DNA of 64,000 nt, from NCBI GenBank assembly GCA_013397795.1, contig VZTJ01005471.1, positions 1,393,244 to 1,457,243 of the forward strand. The letters run 5' to 3'. The stretch is from Orthonyx spaldingii (lineage: Eukaryota > Chordata > Aves > Passeriformes > Orthonychidae). Positions 61,301 to 64,000 of this stretch are shown here, one piece after another. The position numbers were made by a program, and so were the translations under genes. Position 1 is the first letter of the stretch, and the number at the start of each line of letters is the position of its first letter. Under the pieces are notes generated by a model, which was given only the letters and a program-made list of their open reading frames with translations, was not told the origin of the DNA and searched no databases.

Positions 61301-64000
61301 CAGCATGTCTGTAGTTTATTTTAGACGCACCCCTCAGGCCCAAAAAGCCAAATGTTGTGTTTTTTGTTTCAAAGTCTGCCTCACAGTTTCTTCTGCAAAA
61401 CTACGCACATTACCTGGTTCCCAGATTCCCTTACAATTGTGCCTTTGAGATTTTATGTATGCAACCTGAATGCTCTGGCCTTGCTTTGCATAGACCTTTT
61501 CCAACTCAAATGCATTTCTTTATGCTTTCATTTTTATTGTATTAACATTTTGCAACCTAAAAAGAGCAATTGAAGAATGCTGCTTCTTCTTTCCTCTTCA
61601 TGAACATATCCAGTGAGTGGACTTAGAATAAATCTTATTGATTTAAAACAAAACCATTTTGCTCATCTCCATTTGCAGCCAACTGCCACCTCAAAATGAA
61701 ATGTAGAAGTGAAGTTTGTGAATAAACGTTCGTCCTACAGAACCCAGAGAGATTTTTTCTCTAGCATTACTTTGGTCTTTAAAGAGATTTCTTTCCATTG
61801 ACTTTGCCACTTCCTTAATTAGCTCCCAAATGGTATGAGACTCCAGGCTGCTTACTTTCAGATGGAGAAGACCATGGTGAGGTCCTTGCTGAGAGTGACA
61901 TTTAATTCCTCAGAGCAGTAGCACAAATGGGAGCGGGGGGTAGGTAAGTCCAGATTTTTTGCTGGACCAATGTACTTCTACAATCTTCAGGTAGCATGAA
62001 ACTCTCTCTTTTGCACCTCATCCCCACTGCACCCATTTGTATGTCTGAGTAAACAGCTTGTTTAGAGGTGGTTTTACGTGAACCGCATACTGTGGCAGGG
62101 AGCTCAGTTTGTAAAAGGAGATTATCTAGAAATTTGGAAGAGGAGGCTCCTGGTTACATTCAAATCAGGGCAGTGATGACTCTAAGGACCATAAGATTGT
62201 TGCTGGAAGACTTCAGTGCCGACTCAGTTGTTCATCTCCTTTTGGCACAATGTATGTGCAAGATGTGTACCACTTGTGTTATTTTAACTGTGTTGATAGA
62301 TGATCAGAATTCTGTAAGTAGGATCTAAAGCTAAGTATAGACTAGACTTTGGTCACTAAAAAGCAAGTTTTACTGATAAAATAGTGGGATAGCATCAGTC
62401 TGCAGGTTTTTACTCGGTAAAAGATCATTTCTGCTTCCTCTCAAGGTGCAGTAAGTTTGCACAGTGCATCTCTGAGACAGCAGTGAGACCAGCTGACCTT
62501 ACGCAAAGTTATGTTTGCAAGTAAGGCTAGGACATCTCACCAGGTTAAGCTTACTAAGTCATGCAGCTTTTCTTTCTGTTAAAATAAGAGGGTACTATAT
62601 AGGAGGATGTACCCATTTTGACTCTACACTGTGCATATATTCTAGCTTTTCATTTCAAATGAATCAGAACCAAATGCATGCCATTTGGTATCTCTAAAGC
62701 TATAATTTATAAACAGGTATGCTTAAGGAACATAATTCACTATTGCTAAAAGTTATTTTCTCTAAAGTTGTGAATGAGAGCCCTCTAATGCAAAATGACT
62801 TAGTATGGATCACTGTGTCTATTTATTTATAATGTATAATGTATCAGCAACATAAATACACAGATCCAGTGGAACCTCCAGTATTTTTTCAATGCATCTC
62901 AAATTTCTAAAATGACAGTGCAGTACAACTGTGTGAATAATAAAGCAAAAACATTAATTCAAAAGGAGAAAAAAATTTCCTGTTTCACCACATAGAGTAA
63001 AAAATAATATACATCAATAAAAAAGAACTGCTTGGTTTCTGTACTTATTTGTAATATTTCCCCCATTCAGGCAACTTGTCAGAGCCTTTCATTGCTACAA
63101 AATAGAATTCAACAATAAAAAAAATTGTAAATCAAAACCAAGGTTTAAGTGACTGAAAAGTTGTTTGAATTTTGTTTTTCCTTGCCATTGCTTTGACATG
63201 TTTATGAACTCACAGTTAGATTTCCTCAAACAAGACATTCCACAGTAATTATCATTAGTGAGCAATGGTAATAGCAGTCCTGTGAAACCATAGGCTCTTT
63301 TCAAAGTATTCCCTCTTAAAGGAAATAAAAGTTAATATGGATCATATCTATATTTGCTTGCTTAGCATCACAGAATTTAGCAGCAAAACAATTTACTCTG
63401 GCAAGTAATTATGAGGCAAGCTAATTATGAGGCACAGTATAACTGCAAGAGTCATGTGGTATGACCCACAGGAAGCACTACTGTACAAATACCTTTGCTA
63501 CTTTGGTAGGCCTGGCTGGTAATTCCTGGAGGGCAGAGATAAGTAAGGATCAATGGAGAATGATTACAGATTTTTCTGAGAAATACTTTCTTCAAGTACA
63601 GGCTTCAGAAAGAAACATACTGATCCAAACCAGTACTACTCCCAGCCTCTTGATGCATTCCAGATGTGTCAAAAAAACCACATGTTTCCTAGAAGGAAGA
63701 CATTTCAAAACCTGTGCCTCAGAAGATCTTAATGAAATCCATAAAAGATCTGGTCTTCAACCAAAGTGTGAAATTTAAATCCCTGTCTGAGTGTTTTGAC
63801 AATGGACAAACAATCTCAAAATCAAGTTCTTTTCATCATTTTCATCAGCCCTTGTCCAGAAACATTTCATTAGTTTCTTTCTACCTCATCTTTACCAGAA
63901 CTATATGTAAGGCGCTGACTTAAACTTTGCTTTCTCACCTGAGTTCATTAAGGAGAATTTGTTCCCATGTTATGGACTGAGAAGAAAAATCTTGTTTCAC
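61301..64000. other. non-coding stretch to the window end, nothing recognised
   Basis: AT-rich sequence with chance reading frames only; the longest (63461-63778, plus) has no recognisable domain. Confidence 0.5.

Overview
This is vertebrate nuclear DNA, most likely from a bird, and probably a neoavian (inference). The reasons are intron-sized AT-rich sequence, GT-AG splice sites around short exons, several CR1 LINE tails ending in the avian ATTCTRTG-type octamer, and ERV-type LTRs, one of them a textbook ERVL-style solo LTR. There are no bacterial features: no operons, ribosome binding sites or CRISPR arrays. Most long reading frames are chance or repeat-derived.

The main content is one gene on the minus strand, spread over about 44 kb (5429-49607). 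I recognise it as ARHGAP8 (BPGAP1), a BCH/Sec14-like plus RhoGAP protein. Nine exons can be placed in order on the minus strand: 49496-49607 (5' UTR and start codon), 46244-46381 (N-terminus and start of the BCH domain), 34218-34349, 31272-31357 and 27415-27513 (BCH domain), about 26194-26308 (proline-rich SH3-binding linker), 17323-17390 (linker into the RhoGAP domain), 7983-8060 (arginine-finger segment) and 5429-5532 (RhoGAP helices). Exon phases agree at almost every junction and introns are present, so this is not a retrocopy.

The gene looks dead. There are three in-frame TAA codons: two in the proline-rich exon and one in the arginine-finger exon. The proline-rich exon has no GT donor where one is expected. 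The acceptor of the 31272-31357 exon reads AA instead of AG in the frame-preserving position. Two conserved exons cannot be found in the introns where they belong, and no exon after 5429 is recognised before the left edge. Other exons and splice sites are intact, which suggests fairly recent loss or relaxed constraint. A unitary pseudogene is the simplest reading; a decayed duplicate or a surviving BCH-only product remain possible.

Repeats fill part of the rest. They are a CTTC microsatellite (1-39), a CR1 on the plus strand (1450-2370), an AT-rich palindromic array (about 6590-6760), a perfect 95-bp tandem duplication (8378-8567), a 100-120 bp inverted repeat pair (8651-8771 and 10826-10926), a (TTTGG)n array (12338-12410), a 1,026-bp solo ERVL-type LTR with a 5-bp target duplication (12796-13821), a 64-nt poly(T) run (25511-25574), a second LTR on the minus strand (about 32953-33330), degraded CR1/L3-clade LINEs (about 38335-38725 and 60575-61300), a CR1 tail (about 47440-47556) and two minus-strand CR1 copies (52322-52620 and 54332-54885). 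The remainder (about 49.6-64 kb and 0-5.4 kb) shows no recognisable gene.
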